The notes under the pieces are model-generated. The model had not been told where the DNA came from. It ran no database searches and was given only the letters and a program-made list of their open reading frames with translations. 64,000 nucleotides of DNA from Sphagnum compactum (Eukaryota > Bryophyta > Sphagnopsida > Sphagnales): the NCBI GenBank assembly GCA_965153455.1, contig OZ234494.1, positions 3,968,001-4,032,000 of the forward strand, written 5' to 3'. Shown piece after piece: positions 24,541 through 35,197 of the stretch. The first letter of the stretch is position 1. The number at the start of each line of letters is the position of its first letter. The position numbers and the translations under genes were made by a program.

Positions 24541-27028
24541 CCTTAAATACCAAGTATGAACTAACACGCACACAAAACCATAAAAACTTAATACTTGAAC
24601 CCATTTGAGACACTCAAAGTCGAGGAGTTCTTTGGGGGGTTTTGTCTAATGAAAATGAGCAAATAGAAGATTCTATGTTTTACCTTGGTTCTACCATGAT
24701 TGATGATTCAATGGGTAAGAATTTACATTGACTTTTATGTTTTTGAATCTAGTTAGGTTAGGTTTTTGATATCTAGATCCAGAACCTCTGGTTCTAACAC
24801 TTGGATCCAGGTACCTACACAACATTAGTTCACACACCAATGATGAAAGGTCCCTTCAATTGATGAAAGCATTTTCCATGTGGAAGGTGCTTTCAAATAC
24901 AAAGAAAAAAAGCCCTTGGAGTGCTTCACCAATGTTAGGTATACTCCTTGAGAGAGTATGTTTGGCATCTCACCCACGAGAGACAGAGGGGAGATGCCTA
25001 GCAGGGGGTTAGAAGGCTTGAGTGCGGGACCTAATTGCACATAATATGTCCAATATTGGGTGATTCTATATATTTTATGTGGCATGTATGATATACCATA
25101 TTTGCATGCCAGAATGGCAAAATGAGTCCAGGTTTATGTACTTTGGCACTTGGGACTTTTGGACCTTATGACTTCGTCCAAGTGGAAAATGGACTGGAAC
25201 TTGGTAATTGTTTTTAATTTTCGTCTAGCCAACATTCGTTTTGATTCACACGATGTTTTCTTGCCTACAAACTGTCAGATCGTCTAAAGATAAAAAAGTT
25301 CACTTGTTTGAAAAAGACATTGTTTTTTTAATGAAACTTTAGTTGCTGAAAAAGTTCACTTGCCCAACTTTTCCCATCCAGTTATACTTTTTGTTTTGTA
25401 TGCATGATGGTTTTGTTGGAACAGTGGTTCCTAAAAGTTTTGTACTGCACAATTGTTTCGTAAACACTTTCGTACAAAGGCAATTTGATGCACAAGAAAA
25501 CTGTTGTGTGCAAAATAAAATGTGTAACCCAACAAAATTGATTTAAGTGCACAAGAAAAGCTTTTTGTTGTGTGCAAATATTGTAATACCTGGGCCAGTT
25601 CAACACTAATTAAAGCATTTTCAGAAATGTAGAAACTTTCAACAAATAATTTTTTCAGAATTTTCTTTTCTGAGGGAAAATAAAGAATCTGATGGAATAT
25701 TTGGGAATGTAGGATTTGTTGAAAGGTAATCCTCAAAATTAATTATTTAATTAATTTACAAACATGTGTTGAAGTGGCCAAGGTATTATGATAGTCATCA
25801 GCTTGATGTGGATAATTTTGGACATATCACAATTTGAACCAATAAGATGACAGGCTAAGGTTTAAATGTTTTTTGTTACAAAGCATGGTACATTATATTG
25901 AATAATAATATCTCCTTAAAATGCAGAGGCATTTTACATTTTTCAGAGAAATTTTTCATTGTTCATATGCATATTTCATTTTACATTGTCATTATTAAAT
26001 AACCATCCCTTGTCAGAATCTTAACATGCTCTGATTGGCTCTCTGGTCTAAGTTACAAACTATATCCTTTGGCCTCCACTTCATTACCAACCTTATAGAT
26101 CACACAAGGTATCACCCTGGGCTCTCATTGACCCCATAGTTGTGTAACCCTTTGCTGTTTGGATCAGCTTGTTTTGTTGGGCAAATTTTGCACTGTGGTG
26201 ACAAAACATTTTGAGATTTTTTTAATTTTAAAAAAAAAATTGTAAATTCGAAAAAAAATGCAAGTGAAATTTTTGTTAAATTTTGAAACCACAAAATTGA
26301 AGGAAAAAAACCTTGGGTTGGATGAAGATTTCATAACTGCTCTCCTTATGCAGATGAAAAGAGGGCATCTCAATTGTCACTTATGGTTATGCTTGGTAAC
26401 CAACTCAAACATGCTGGTTAGCTTGAATAGTCTCTCCATGAATCTACCTAGGGAATCAAAACCTCAAAAAGGGCTTAAAATAAGGCCATAAATGATGGAT
26501 TGATCATCATCTGGAGCCACAGTTATCAATTCCTTTTGGGGTCCTTTTGCACCAAGCTCATGTGCTTGCTGATCAACAAATGGGTAAATTCAAGAATTTT
26601 CTACTGGAATTCTCCATGAGGAGCTTCTTCATCATCATCTTCTTCCCCCCAAGTGCTCCTAGATCCTATATATCTTCTTTTGTTGGAGACATTATATATT
26701 CTGGCTAACAATTTCAGGGTCAGGAACGAAGCAGGCCAGGTCCACAATTGATAAGATTTTGCAGCTACCCACTAATTATTCAGCAGCAGCAGCCAGCCTA
26801 AGTTTTGATCTATCTATCTATCAATAATCTCAAGCTGCTTGGCACACAAACAAACATATGGCCCCGGCTGGGTGGCCAAGATGGGGTTTTGTTGCCAACA
26901 AATTCTAAGCTAATGTGTATTGTCAATCACGTTGAGGAGAATTTTTTGTGCAGTTGGTCCTGTAGAGCAGCTGTACACTAGAGCAGACAGCGAAGTTCAC
27001 AGTAGAGAGAGCAGAGAGCTAGTCTAGC

Positions 27029-27048
27029 AGAGAGAGAGAGAGAGAGAG
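27029..27048. repeat. (GA)n microsatellite in the probable 5' leader of the methylesterase gene
   Basis: About ten GA units lie roughly 180 bases before the ATG chosen for the methylesterase. GA tracts are common in plant 5' leaders and core promoters, so it may have a regulatory role, but this is inference. Confidence 0.85.
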
Positions 27049-27226
27049 CAGCTGCTTGAAGCTGGTTTGCAACAAAGCTCTGAGCCTCTGCTCTGTTCGA
27101 GAGAGAGCACAAATAAAAAAGAGTGGAAAGCTGCTGCACCGTGGCAGCAGCTCCTGTTGTTGCTTATGCTTCTTCTTGTTGCAGTGCAGGAAGTTTCGCA
27201 CCAGGGCTGCACTGCAGATCATTACC

Positions 27227-29708
27227 ATGACGATGCAGCTGAGCAGCTTCATCAAATGTTGTTGTTCTACTTCTGCTGCTGCTACTTATACTAGTGTGCT
27301 TCTGTTGGTGGTGGGTTGTTGTTTTACTGCAACTTTGCTGCCAGGCTCATCAGCAGCCGTTGCCACTAACACTAGTACTACTCCTGAGGTAATGATCAAT
27401 CTGCAATCTGGTCTCGAGATCATCAGGAAGATTTTGTAGTCTATCTGACTGAGCAGCAGCTCTCTGTCAAGGCAATGTGCCGGAGGAGCAGGTCCTAGTG
27501 TACTCCAGAGCCGGAGCCAGATCAAAGTTTGAACACTAATTGCAGGAGATTTTCTTTGTTCTCATCGGTGTCTTTCTGGAGATAATAACAATTTCTCGTG
27601 CATTTGTACAGTCTTGCTCCACACGTATAAATATCAAATTCCAAACACCGGTCAACAAGAAGAATCCACCAACCTTTTGAAGCTACATTTTTTCATGGTT
27701 TTGTAGGAGATCAGTGGTCCAAGTTCGAGTGTGGCCAGAACTGCAGCTGGGCAGCAGGTAGTGCTGGTGCACGGGATAGGAGGGGGAGCGTGGTTCTTCT
27801 TCGAGGTTGTGACACTCTTGAACGCAGCTGGATTCAGTGCCACTGCCGTCGACCTGAGCTCTAACGGCATCAGCAAAGTTGTAGCAGATGACATCACAAG
27901 TATCGAGCAGTATACCCAACCCCTTACGGACCTTCTTTCTACCATTGACGGCCAGGTGCGTGGGGACTCGAGACTCATACACAATTCCCTGTTACTTGCG
28001 TACCTTTTAGTCTATTCTTGGAGATAAAGTCAGAAAAATTTCCCACAAGGAAAGGAATCATCCAAGAGCTCTTTGTGTCGTAACATGTTTGCGCGAGAAG
28101 ATCAGTCTGTCCAGATCTAGACAACCTGCAGGCAGGCAGGCAAGTTGGTGGTGGTGGTGGTGGTGATGTATGTAACTGATGAGATCAGCTGCTGGTACGT
28201 GTGGGTTGATCTCGATCATATCTGGTGGAGCACCTCATCGGCTGGGTGGAGGAAATTTTGTGCTTGCAGGTCATCTTGTTGGGCCACAGTATGGGAGGAG
28301 GTAGCATCTCCTTTGCAATGGAGAGATTCGGACCGTCCAAAATCTCCAAAGCTGTGTTCTTGGCGGCCATCATGCCCACAAATGGACAGACGTTCTTCAC
28401 CTCTTTCCCTCCCACGGTACGTCCAGACAGCCAGCATCTAGTCCATCGATCGTCGCTTGTTCCCTGCCCTTCTCCTCAACCAGACCAAGGTTTTTGCCTG
28501 CATTAAGCATGAGTACTACAAGTACTATACCCAAGAAGAAGATTTGCAATGGAATTAGCAAGCATTCACGTGTTCTTAAAAACCTTAGATAATTTTTCCT
28601 TTGAATTTGTAAGTTCCAAGGAGAACTTTCGTCGGAGATAACGAGGCACACCTTACCAAGTATAACCTTAGTCGTAGACAACCAGCACACCTTACCAAGC
28701 ATAACTTTTGTCTTAAATAACGAGGCACACATTACTAAGCATAACTTGTCGTAAATAACGAGGCACACATTATTAAGCATAACCATAGTAGTAGACAACG
28801 AGGCATACTTTATCAAGCATAGCTTTTGTCGTAAATAACGAGGTACACATTACCAATCATAACCTTAATCATAGACAACGATGCACACCTTACCAAGCAT
28901 AACCTTAGTAGTAGACAACAAGACACACCTTACCAAGCATAAACTTAGTCGCAGACAACGAGGCACACCTTACCAAGCATAACCTGAGTCGTAGACAACA
29001 AGGGACACCTTACCAAGCATAACTTTTGTCATAGATAACGAGGTACACATTACCTAGCATTACCTTCTTGCACAATTTCACATTAGGTCAGCTTTTTATA
29101 AGCACGTATGTTTGAGCCTGGAAATTTGGGTGTTCTATCGTGGAGCCCTCTTGCAGTGCTTTCCCAGGCTACTAGGAGCCAAGGACTTGTTTCTATATCA
29201 TGCGAATGGCTCCCCGGGCCCTACTTCCATCCGAGCCAACAACTCTCATCTTGGCTTCTTTGCCTTCAACCAAAGCCCCCTTCAGGTACGTAATTGTAGC
29301 GTACTATTGCACTAGTCCTCTCTCTCGATTTATTCAATAAAGATCATATCATCATGAGCTCCGCGAGTTTTTTCTTCTTTTATAAAATTTTGATGATTTG
29401 TTTGTTTGTTTTGTTTTTGTTTTGGGCTTGTGGCGCAGTATACGACACTAGCGCAAACTCTCTTCACCCCAACGCCATACAGACCGGGTTTGGAGACTCT
29501 CAACTTGAGCACGGCGAGTTACGGCAGCATCAGGCGTTTCTACATCCGTACAGGGCAAGATCGCGCCATTCTGCAGTCGGAGCAAGAGGAGATCCTCAAG
29601 GCAAACCAACCTGAGCGCATCTTCGAATTGCACACAGCCGATCATATGGCGTTCTTCTCCGCCCCCATCCAACTCTTTGCCACCATCTCTTACATCTCCA
29701 CTCTTTAA
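27227..29708 (+). CDS. Methylesterase (MES family alpha/beta-hydrolase) with secretory-type N-terminus
   Basis: Five exons, all introns phase 0: 27227-27388, 27707-27955, 28270-28416, 29157-29285, 29439-29708 (318 residues). The MES family hydrolyses methyl esters of salicylate, jasmonate, auxin or pheophorbide-type compounds. The fold is shown by VLVHGIGGGAW (oxyanion side), the nucleophile elbow LLGHSMGGG (Ser144), RTGQDRAI (Asp270, aligned by context with the acid of SABP2) and TADHMAF (His298). The catalytic triad is therefore complete. Residues 1-54 come from a separate exon and contain the hydrophobic run SVLLLVVGCCFTATLL, suggesting a signal peptide or membrane anchor where most MES proteins have none or a plastid transit peptide. 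Intron 3 carries a 40-bp tandem array. The acceptor at 29157 was chosen because it keeps the frame. Earlier ATGs at 27056 and 27067 are less likely starts. The substrate cannot be told. Confidence 0.9.
28630..29075. repeat. Tandem array, 40-bp unit, about 11 copies, in methylesterase intron 3
   Basis: Units centre on GACAACGAGGCACACCTTAC followed by CAAGCATAACCTTAGTCGTA. The anchor (A)ACGAGG recurs at 28758, 28798, 28838, 28878, 28918, 28958, 28998 and 29038 with an exact 40-base step, and with a slightly irregular step at 28641, 28681 and 28720. No unique spacers lie between units, so this is a minisatellite. It ends about 80 bases before the exon 4 acceptor. Confidence 0.95.
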
Positions 29709-29930
29709 ATCTTAAAGCTCTCGTCAAGCTCCTCTGGCCTGGAAGCTGACAACTAAATTACCAAATTCCTCAACTGCAAAACGCCCCAAAACCAAACTTG
29801 TCCTGCAAAATTCTAATCTTTCTCTCTACACGATTCTTCAAAAACCTTTGCCAATCTCTGTCTCCCTCTCTCACTCCCTGTCTCTGTGTGTCTCTTTCTC
29901 TCCGTGTGTCCTTTTTTTCTTTTGGCAATG
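29709..29930 (+). other. Proximal 3' untranslated region of the methylesterase gene
   Basis: Noncoding DNA following the stop, with a CT-rich stretch (TCTCTCTCTC-like, 29818-29910). No clear polyadenylation signal was fixed. The ~120-bp repeat array starts directly after it and may be transcribed too. Confidence 0.45.
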
Positions 29931-30640
29931 CAGCAATTTGGGTAACTTAGTGATCCTTTCTTTTAAACCCCCAAATTTCAGACTGCTGCTGCTTTGTGAA
30001 GGGGATTTGATGGTTTTTTTGGAAGGGGGCGGGGGCTGTTTTGGAAAGCTGCAATTTGGGTAAATTAGTGATCATTTTCTTTCAAAAGCCCAATTTCCTG
30101 CTAATTTGATGGATGAGCTGCTGCTGCTTTGTCAAGGGGTATTGAATCTTGATGATGGGTGGTGATTTTCTTTTCCCCAGCAACTTCTCCACATTTGGGC
30201 TGGGTTTAACGATCCTTTGTTTAGTCAACCCCAATTAAGACTTGATGGGCTCCCGCTTTGCCAAGGGGTTTTGCATCTTGAGGGGTGGGAAAAAAATTCT
30301 TTTTTCTTTTACCTTTATTTGCAATGCGGCACTTTGGGTTGAGTGATCATTCCTTTCCAAAAACCCTTGCAAATTCAGACTTGAACTGTTGCTGTCGTTA
30401 ACGGCTTTGAATCTTGATGGTGATCTTTTATTTTTCCTTTCAAGGCCGCCATTTGGGTTTAGTGATCATTTCTTTCAAAACCCCAAAACTCAGACTTGAT
30501 GCTTGGTCAAGGGGTTTTGAAGCTTGATGGTGAATTTTTTGTTTTTATTTTCCTCACTGCCACATTGAGGTTGAACTATCCTTATTTCTTTGAAAACCTA
30601 AATTCAGACTTTACATCAATTCACACATCGTGAATCACAT
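29931..30640. repeat. Diverged tandem array, ~115-145-bp units, behind the methylesterase gene
   Basis: About six units start with variants of GCAATTTGGGTAACTTAGTGATC near 29931, 30048, 30178, 30322, 30444 and 30557. Each continues with TTTCTTTCAAAA-CCC, CAGACTTGATG and CAAGGGGTTTTGAATCTTGATGG-like blocks. Unit length and divergence vary. The array begins about 220 bases after the stop codon. I see no match to the methylesterase coding sequence. Confidence 0.85.
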
Positions 30641-32451
30641 GATTCGAATTAGAATTGACAGATCGTCTAGAATCACTCAACATTGATATGTTTTTGGTTT
30701 GCAATTTTCTCTGTAATAAGTTTGATTTATTGAAGGACCCGGAGGTTCATCATCATCAATTGGATTGCATGGGCTTGGCAAGTGAACGCATAAATTTCTG
30801 AAATTCTGAAAGAAGTGAGAAGCCACACATCCTTACATCAATATACAACATCCATCTATGAAGCAAGGTAGTTTGTTTTGTTTTGTTTTGTTTCTACTTA
30901 TGAGATCCACGCAACAGGGAGGCTTCAGATAGCGTTCTTGGCCTCTCTGGAAAGCTCTCGACGAGGAGGGGTGCATGGGCTTGGTCCATGACGTTTAGAC
31001 TTGCGGTGCAAAAGTTCTTGAATATTGAATGATTTCTTCACTGAAAATTAAATTAAATTGTAGCTGAAAATTTAGGAGGAACGTGCCTTTGGTGTCGTTG
31101 GAAAGATCTTAATGAGCAGGATTTACTGGAATTTATTTGGTAAGATTTGGATTCAGATGGTGGAAGATATTGATTTTTTAATGATTTCTGTAGCTGAAAA
31201 TTCAAATAAATTCCACAAAACGAGGTTCTTGAAGGAAAAATCAGTTGAGGACGTGGTAACACTTGGGCCAACAGGCACAGGCCACACTAGAACGTTTTAC
31301 ATTGAAACTGCGGGTTTCAGTTTGCTTGAGTGTACAATTATTTATATGGTATTGAGTGCATTTTGTATTACAAAAGCTTATGTTAGAGATTGATTTTATA
31401 GTAGAACTCTTGTGAATAGTAGTATTTAGTGCTCAATTATTAGTATGAGCATATTTGAAAACTGAGGTGGGGGGGCGGTGCATCACAAAATACACAGTTC
31501 TGACATGTATTAAGGAGGCCTTGTCCCTGAGCTAAGCGGATAACACAAAGACTGAGCTTATAATTATAAAATTTATAGTTGACGAAATAAAATAAGTACC
31601 CCGAGTTTATAATGGGGGTATTAGCCCAGGCCAAAAATGGTGACGAACAGTTTTGGAAATAGAAATTTCATGCAGCCACTGGGAAGGCTCACCATGCACT
31701 CAAAGAGCCTTGATTTTTTTTCTTCTAAGTTTTGGTTGGGGGGGTTTGAGGGTTTTTTTTCATTTTTCCTTTGTTCCCAACACGTTCCCATCAAGTTCTC
31801 AATGGATTCCCAACAGGTTCTCAGTATATTCCATAGGTTCCCAATAGTAGCTCGCTTTAATCCCATATGTTTTGCACAAAGTCCTCTTCTTCTCACCTAT
31901 ATAGGTGGGCCAAAGTGGGAGGCACTCCATCTTTCAATAGAATCTTCTATTAAGGGGAGCCTTCATAGTTTCAAATTTTTTTTTGTGATGAGCCAATCAA
32001 ATTGGCTCATTGCTAAAAAAAAGTTGGACTTGTGAGGCACTGCCAACTAATTAATATGAAACAGAATAAGTACCCAATAGGTGGGGATTGGGGTGGACGA
32101 TGACTACTGATAGGAGGTTAGCTGGACTATTGTGGCCTTGGGTAAACAAGTCAGGTGTCTCCAAACCGAGAATGGTAAGTTCAAGTCATTAATTTGAGGG
32201 TAGCAAGTAGCAAGACAACCATTGAAGACTCAATCCACAAAACCCTATGCACAATTTAAGCGTCACAAAAAGCGATGCAATTTATTAAAATGAAATGTTT
32301 TGAAACTCATGTACATGGTGCCCATGGAAAGGCAATCTGGAGCGGGGATAGTCACTGGCACCTAGCGCTAAAGGGTTGGCTACACGGGCAACAGGCAGTG
32401 GATCGGTCAGAAGTCGACCCACGAACCTGGGTCAGGCACTAATCGTCCAAC
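30641..32451. other. Intergenic DNA with an LTR-like sequence block and a hairpin
   Basis: At 30947-30966 the block CTGGAAAGCTCTCGACGAGG matches 1931-1950 in 19 of 20 bases, and a weaker copy is near 31098. A perfect 10-bp inverted repeat with a 3-base loop (ATGAGCCAAT, CAA, ATTGGCTCAT) is at 31988-32010. No gene is recognised. Confidence 0.55.
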
Positions 32452-33080
32452 CCCTCTCTCCAAATCCTTTCAAGCCATTTGTCTTGACATTGGTCAAGTG
32501 GCCATCTGCTCACATGCCAATAGGCTGCTAAAATTTGCACACGATTTGAAAAGTGAGTACTGTATTCTCCTGTAACACAGGTACCTAGGTGTGGAGATTG
32601 AGAGAGTATTGAGCTCAAGGGTGATTGTATAAGGATATTCACAAACTTAAATAGTACCCTTTAAGAAGGACTACTTTTGTGACATTTTTGGACTCGTGGT
32701 GACCGGTACCAACTTTTAAAGCAGCGTAGAGGACAATCGACATGTTGACCGCCACCGATTGCACATCCCTTCGCTCTCCAGATCCTTTGAAACCATTTGC
32801 TTTGACATTGGTGTTGGGCAGATGGTCACACAGTAGTAGGCTGCTAAAATTCGCACATGATTTGAATTCGTAAGTATTGTATTTTATTATAACACACATA
32901 CCTAGGTGTGGAGAATGAATGTATGAAGCTCAAGGGTGATTGTGTCAAGGATATTGACCAACTTGAATTATTAGTGCCCTTGACAAAAGATTACTTCGTG
33001 ACATTCTTGGACTCCCAATGACCAGTACCAACTTTTAAAGCAATGGAGAGGACAGTCAACATGTTGCTACCACCGATTGT
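32452..33080. repeat. Two-copy direct repeat, ~315-bp unit
   Basis: Copy 1 (32452-32766) and copy 2 (32767-33080) share CC(A/G)(A/G)ATCCTTT blocks, TTTGACATTGGT or similar, TAGGCTGCTAAAATT, TACCTAGGTGTGGAGA, GCTCAAGGGTGATTGT and TACCAACTTTTAAAGCA in the same order. They differ by many substitutions, so the duplication is old. No coding content was recognised. Confidence 0.85.
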
Positions 33081-33609
33081 GATGAGCAATGGTGTTCATG
33101 TAGAAGCAAAAACTTGAATAGATATGAGATACTGACAAGGCTCTGATGCAGAAATGAAAGCAAGGATGAAATGCTTGTGGCCCATAGTGCACTACCATTG
33201 GATACCATCTGCAACAATTTTGTTGGCTTTCATGAAAGGAATTTTTGCTAGACTGTAAAAGGTTATAGGTGGATTGGGCTAGCCATGAAATTCTAACTAG
33301 CAAACTACAAAGTGATCATGCTCGTATAGAAGGTGTTTTGCCCTCTCACTAGAAGGCATTGTAATTGTTTTTATCAATGTCAACAATGTTGAAGAAAGGT
33401 GAATGCATGTAGTTTATCAAGAGGACATAGAGATCCATAGTAACATTACTAGTTTTGAAACAGAGGTGACATGCATGTGAGGGCTCAAAGAATTATGATG
33501 CACAATATGTGTTCAAGTCCATTTTATGTTTCACTATATTTTGAGTGAAATCGAAAAACTTTACCATGGTGAAAGTAGCCAATCCTTTAGTGAATAGGGT
33601 TGAGTTGCT
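33081..33609. other. Intergenic DNA without recognised features
   Basis: Non-repetitive DNA of moderate composition. No frame, RNA or transposon feature could be supported. Confidence 0.5.
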
Positions 33610-33772
33610 ACAATTAAGTGAATTCATTAATAGTTCATCAATTCACTAATAATTAATTGATTTCACTAATAGTTAATCAAATTTATTAATAGTTAATTAA
33701 ATTCATTAATACCTAATTGAATTCATCAATAATTATCAAATTCATTAATAGTTAATTAGAAACTTAAGTCAA
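33610..33772. repeat. AT-rich tandem repeat, ~22-24-bp unit
   Basis: About seven variants of AATTCATTAATAGTTAATT follow one another with small indels. This is a degenerate minisatellite in noncoding DNA. Confidence 0.8.
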
Positions 33773-33959
33773 GCAATTAGGAACATTCCCTATGCTACTT
33801 ATCTTAAGCTAGAAACCTAACTTACCTAAACACTTAGCCCACCAACTTAAGGTGCAACCATGAAGGTTTAAACCTTTCACCTTTTTTCACCTTCATATTT
33901 AAGTAACAAGTTTTTAACCATTGAAGCATTATTTAAATGAATGATTTTTTTTTAATCAC

Positions 33960-34935
33960 ATATTATTATGCAAATTTTTTTACCCTCGGTTATTATAAAC
34001 TATTCTTGGCATATTTTACCATAGGTTATTCTTGCATATGTTAGGCTATTATATCATAGGCCATTGTTGGTTATTTTAAATTATTTAATCACAAGTTATT
34101 CTTGATTATTCTATTATATGTTATTGTTGATTATTTTAGGTTATTTTACCATAGGTTATTATTGAATATTCTATAATAAATTATTTTTGACTATTCTATC
34201 GTAGGTTATTATTAGTTATTTTATTGTAAGTTATTATTGGTTATTCTAGATTATTTTATAGTAAGTTATTCTTGGATTTTTTATAATAATTTATTCTTGG
34301 CTATTTTATCGTATTTGTTATTATTGGTTATTTTATAATAAGTTATTTTTAGCTATTTTATCGTATTTATTATTATTGTTATTCTATTTTAGGTTATTCT
34401 TGGTTATTTTATAATAAGTTATTTTTAGTTATTTTATCATATGTGTTATTATTGGTATTTTATTGTAGGTTATTCTTGGTTATTTTGTAATAAATTATTT
34501 TAAACTATTTTATTGTATTTGTTATTATTGGTATTCTATTGTAGGTTATTCTTGGTTTTTTTATAATAAGTTATTTTTAGCTATTTTATTGTATTTGTTA
34601 TTATTGGTTATTCTATTGTAGGCTATTATTGGTTGTTTTAACTATTCTAGTGTAAATTATACTTGGCTATATTAAACTATTAACCATAAGTTATTATTGG
34701 TTATTGTAACTTAATTTATCACAAACTATTTTTTGTTATTTTAGGTTATCATACCATATTAAGTTATTCTTGGTTATTTTAAATTATTTTATCACAAGTT
34801 AATCTAGGTTATATTATCATAGGTTATTATTGATTATTGTACCTTTGATTATTTTAGGTTATTATTGGTTATTTTATTGCAATTTTTATTGGCTATTTTA
34901 AACTATTATAAGTTATTCTACAGGCTAAGTTATTT
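33960..34935. repeat. Long degenerate minisatellite, TTATT-rich
   Basis: Nearly 1 kb is built from variants of GGTTATTCTTGGTTATTTTA and ATAATAAGTTATTTTTAGCT. A higher-order unit of roughly 90-100 bases is visible between about 34200 and 34620 (TTATCGTATTTGTTATTATT recurring). Strand asymmetry is strong: T greatly exceeds A and C is scarce. Confidence 0.88.
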
Positions 34936-35197
34936 TTGGCATAACAACAATAAAAATTGAAGAAAATCACAACTATTTCAATTTTTTTACATGAAAATTT
35001 CTTTTACTATGAAATTTTCAATGCATTTTATTTGTAAATTCCTCGTTTGATAGTGGCTTCTTTGTTTTTTCTTATTTTGACACTATTATTACATTTTTCC
35101 AAATCCACATTTTTCATTCTTTTGCATGACAAATGCAATGTCATTATTTCAAAAGTCCAGATTATGAATCCATTATTTTATTAAAATTCATAATTTT
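34936..35197. other. AT-rich DNA between minisatellite and CACTA-ended element
   Basis: No features recognised. The last three bases (TTT, 35195-35197) are the left target duplication of the next element. Confidence 0.5.

Larger units (their letters stand above)
23241..26990. other. AT-rich intergenic DNA upstream of the methylesterase gene
   Basis: It holds a telomere-like tract at 23814-23832 (about three AAACCCT units), a (TA)n microsatellite at 24516-24540 and CAG/ATCT simple tracts near 26783-26824. Segments at 24790-25200 have balanced composition but show no gene. The last few hundred bases should contain the methylesterase promoter. No convincing TATA box was fixed. Confidence 0.55.

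Noticed and set aside
23241-26990. Several 60-100-codon frames on both strands
   Set aside because: They overlap one another in different frames, as expected by chance. None has a recognisable domain.
28397-28816. 139-codon minus-strand frame in the methylesterase intron
   Set aside because: It is the translation of the 40-bp tandem array (repeating LGKVCL-type peptides) and part of exon 3 antisense. No independent coding evidence.
28630-29075. Possible CRISPR-like array
   Set aside because: The 40-bp units follow each other without unique spacers and sit in an intron of a eukaryotic gene, so it is a minisatellite.
29087-29156. Earlier acceptor for exon 4 of the methylesterase gene
   Set aside because: Acceptors at 29087 or 29092 break the frame with the phase-0 end of exon 3. 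The acceptor CCTCTTGCAG at 29156 keeps it and gives the expected family sequence.
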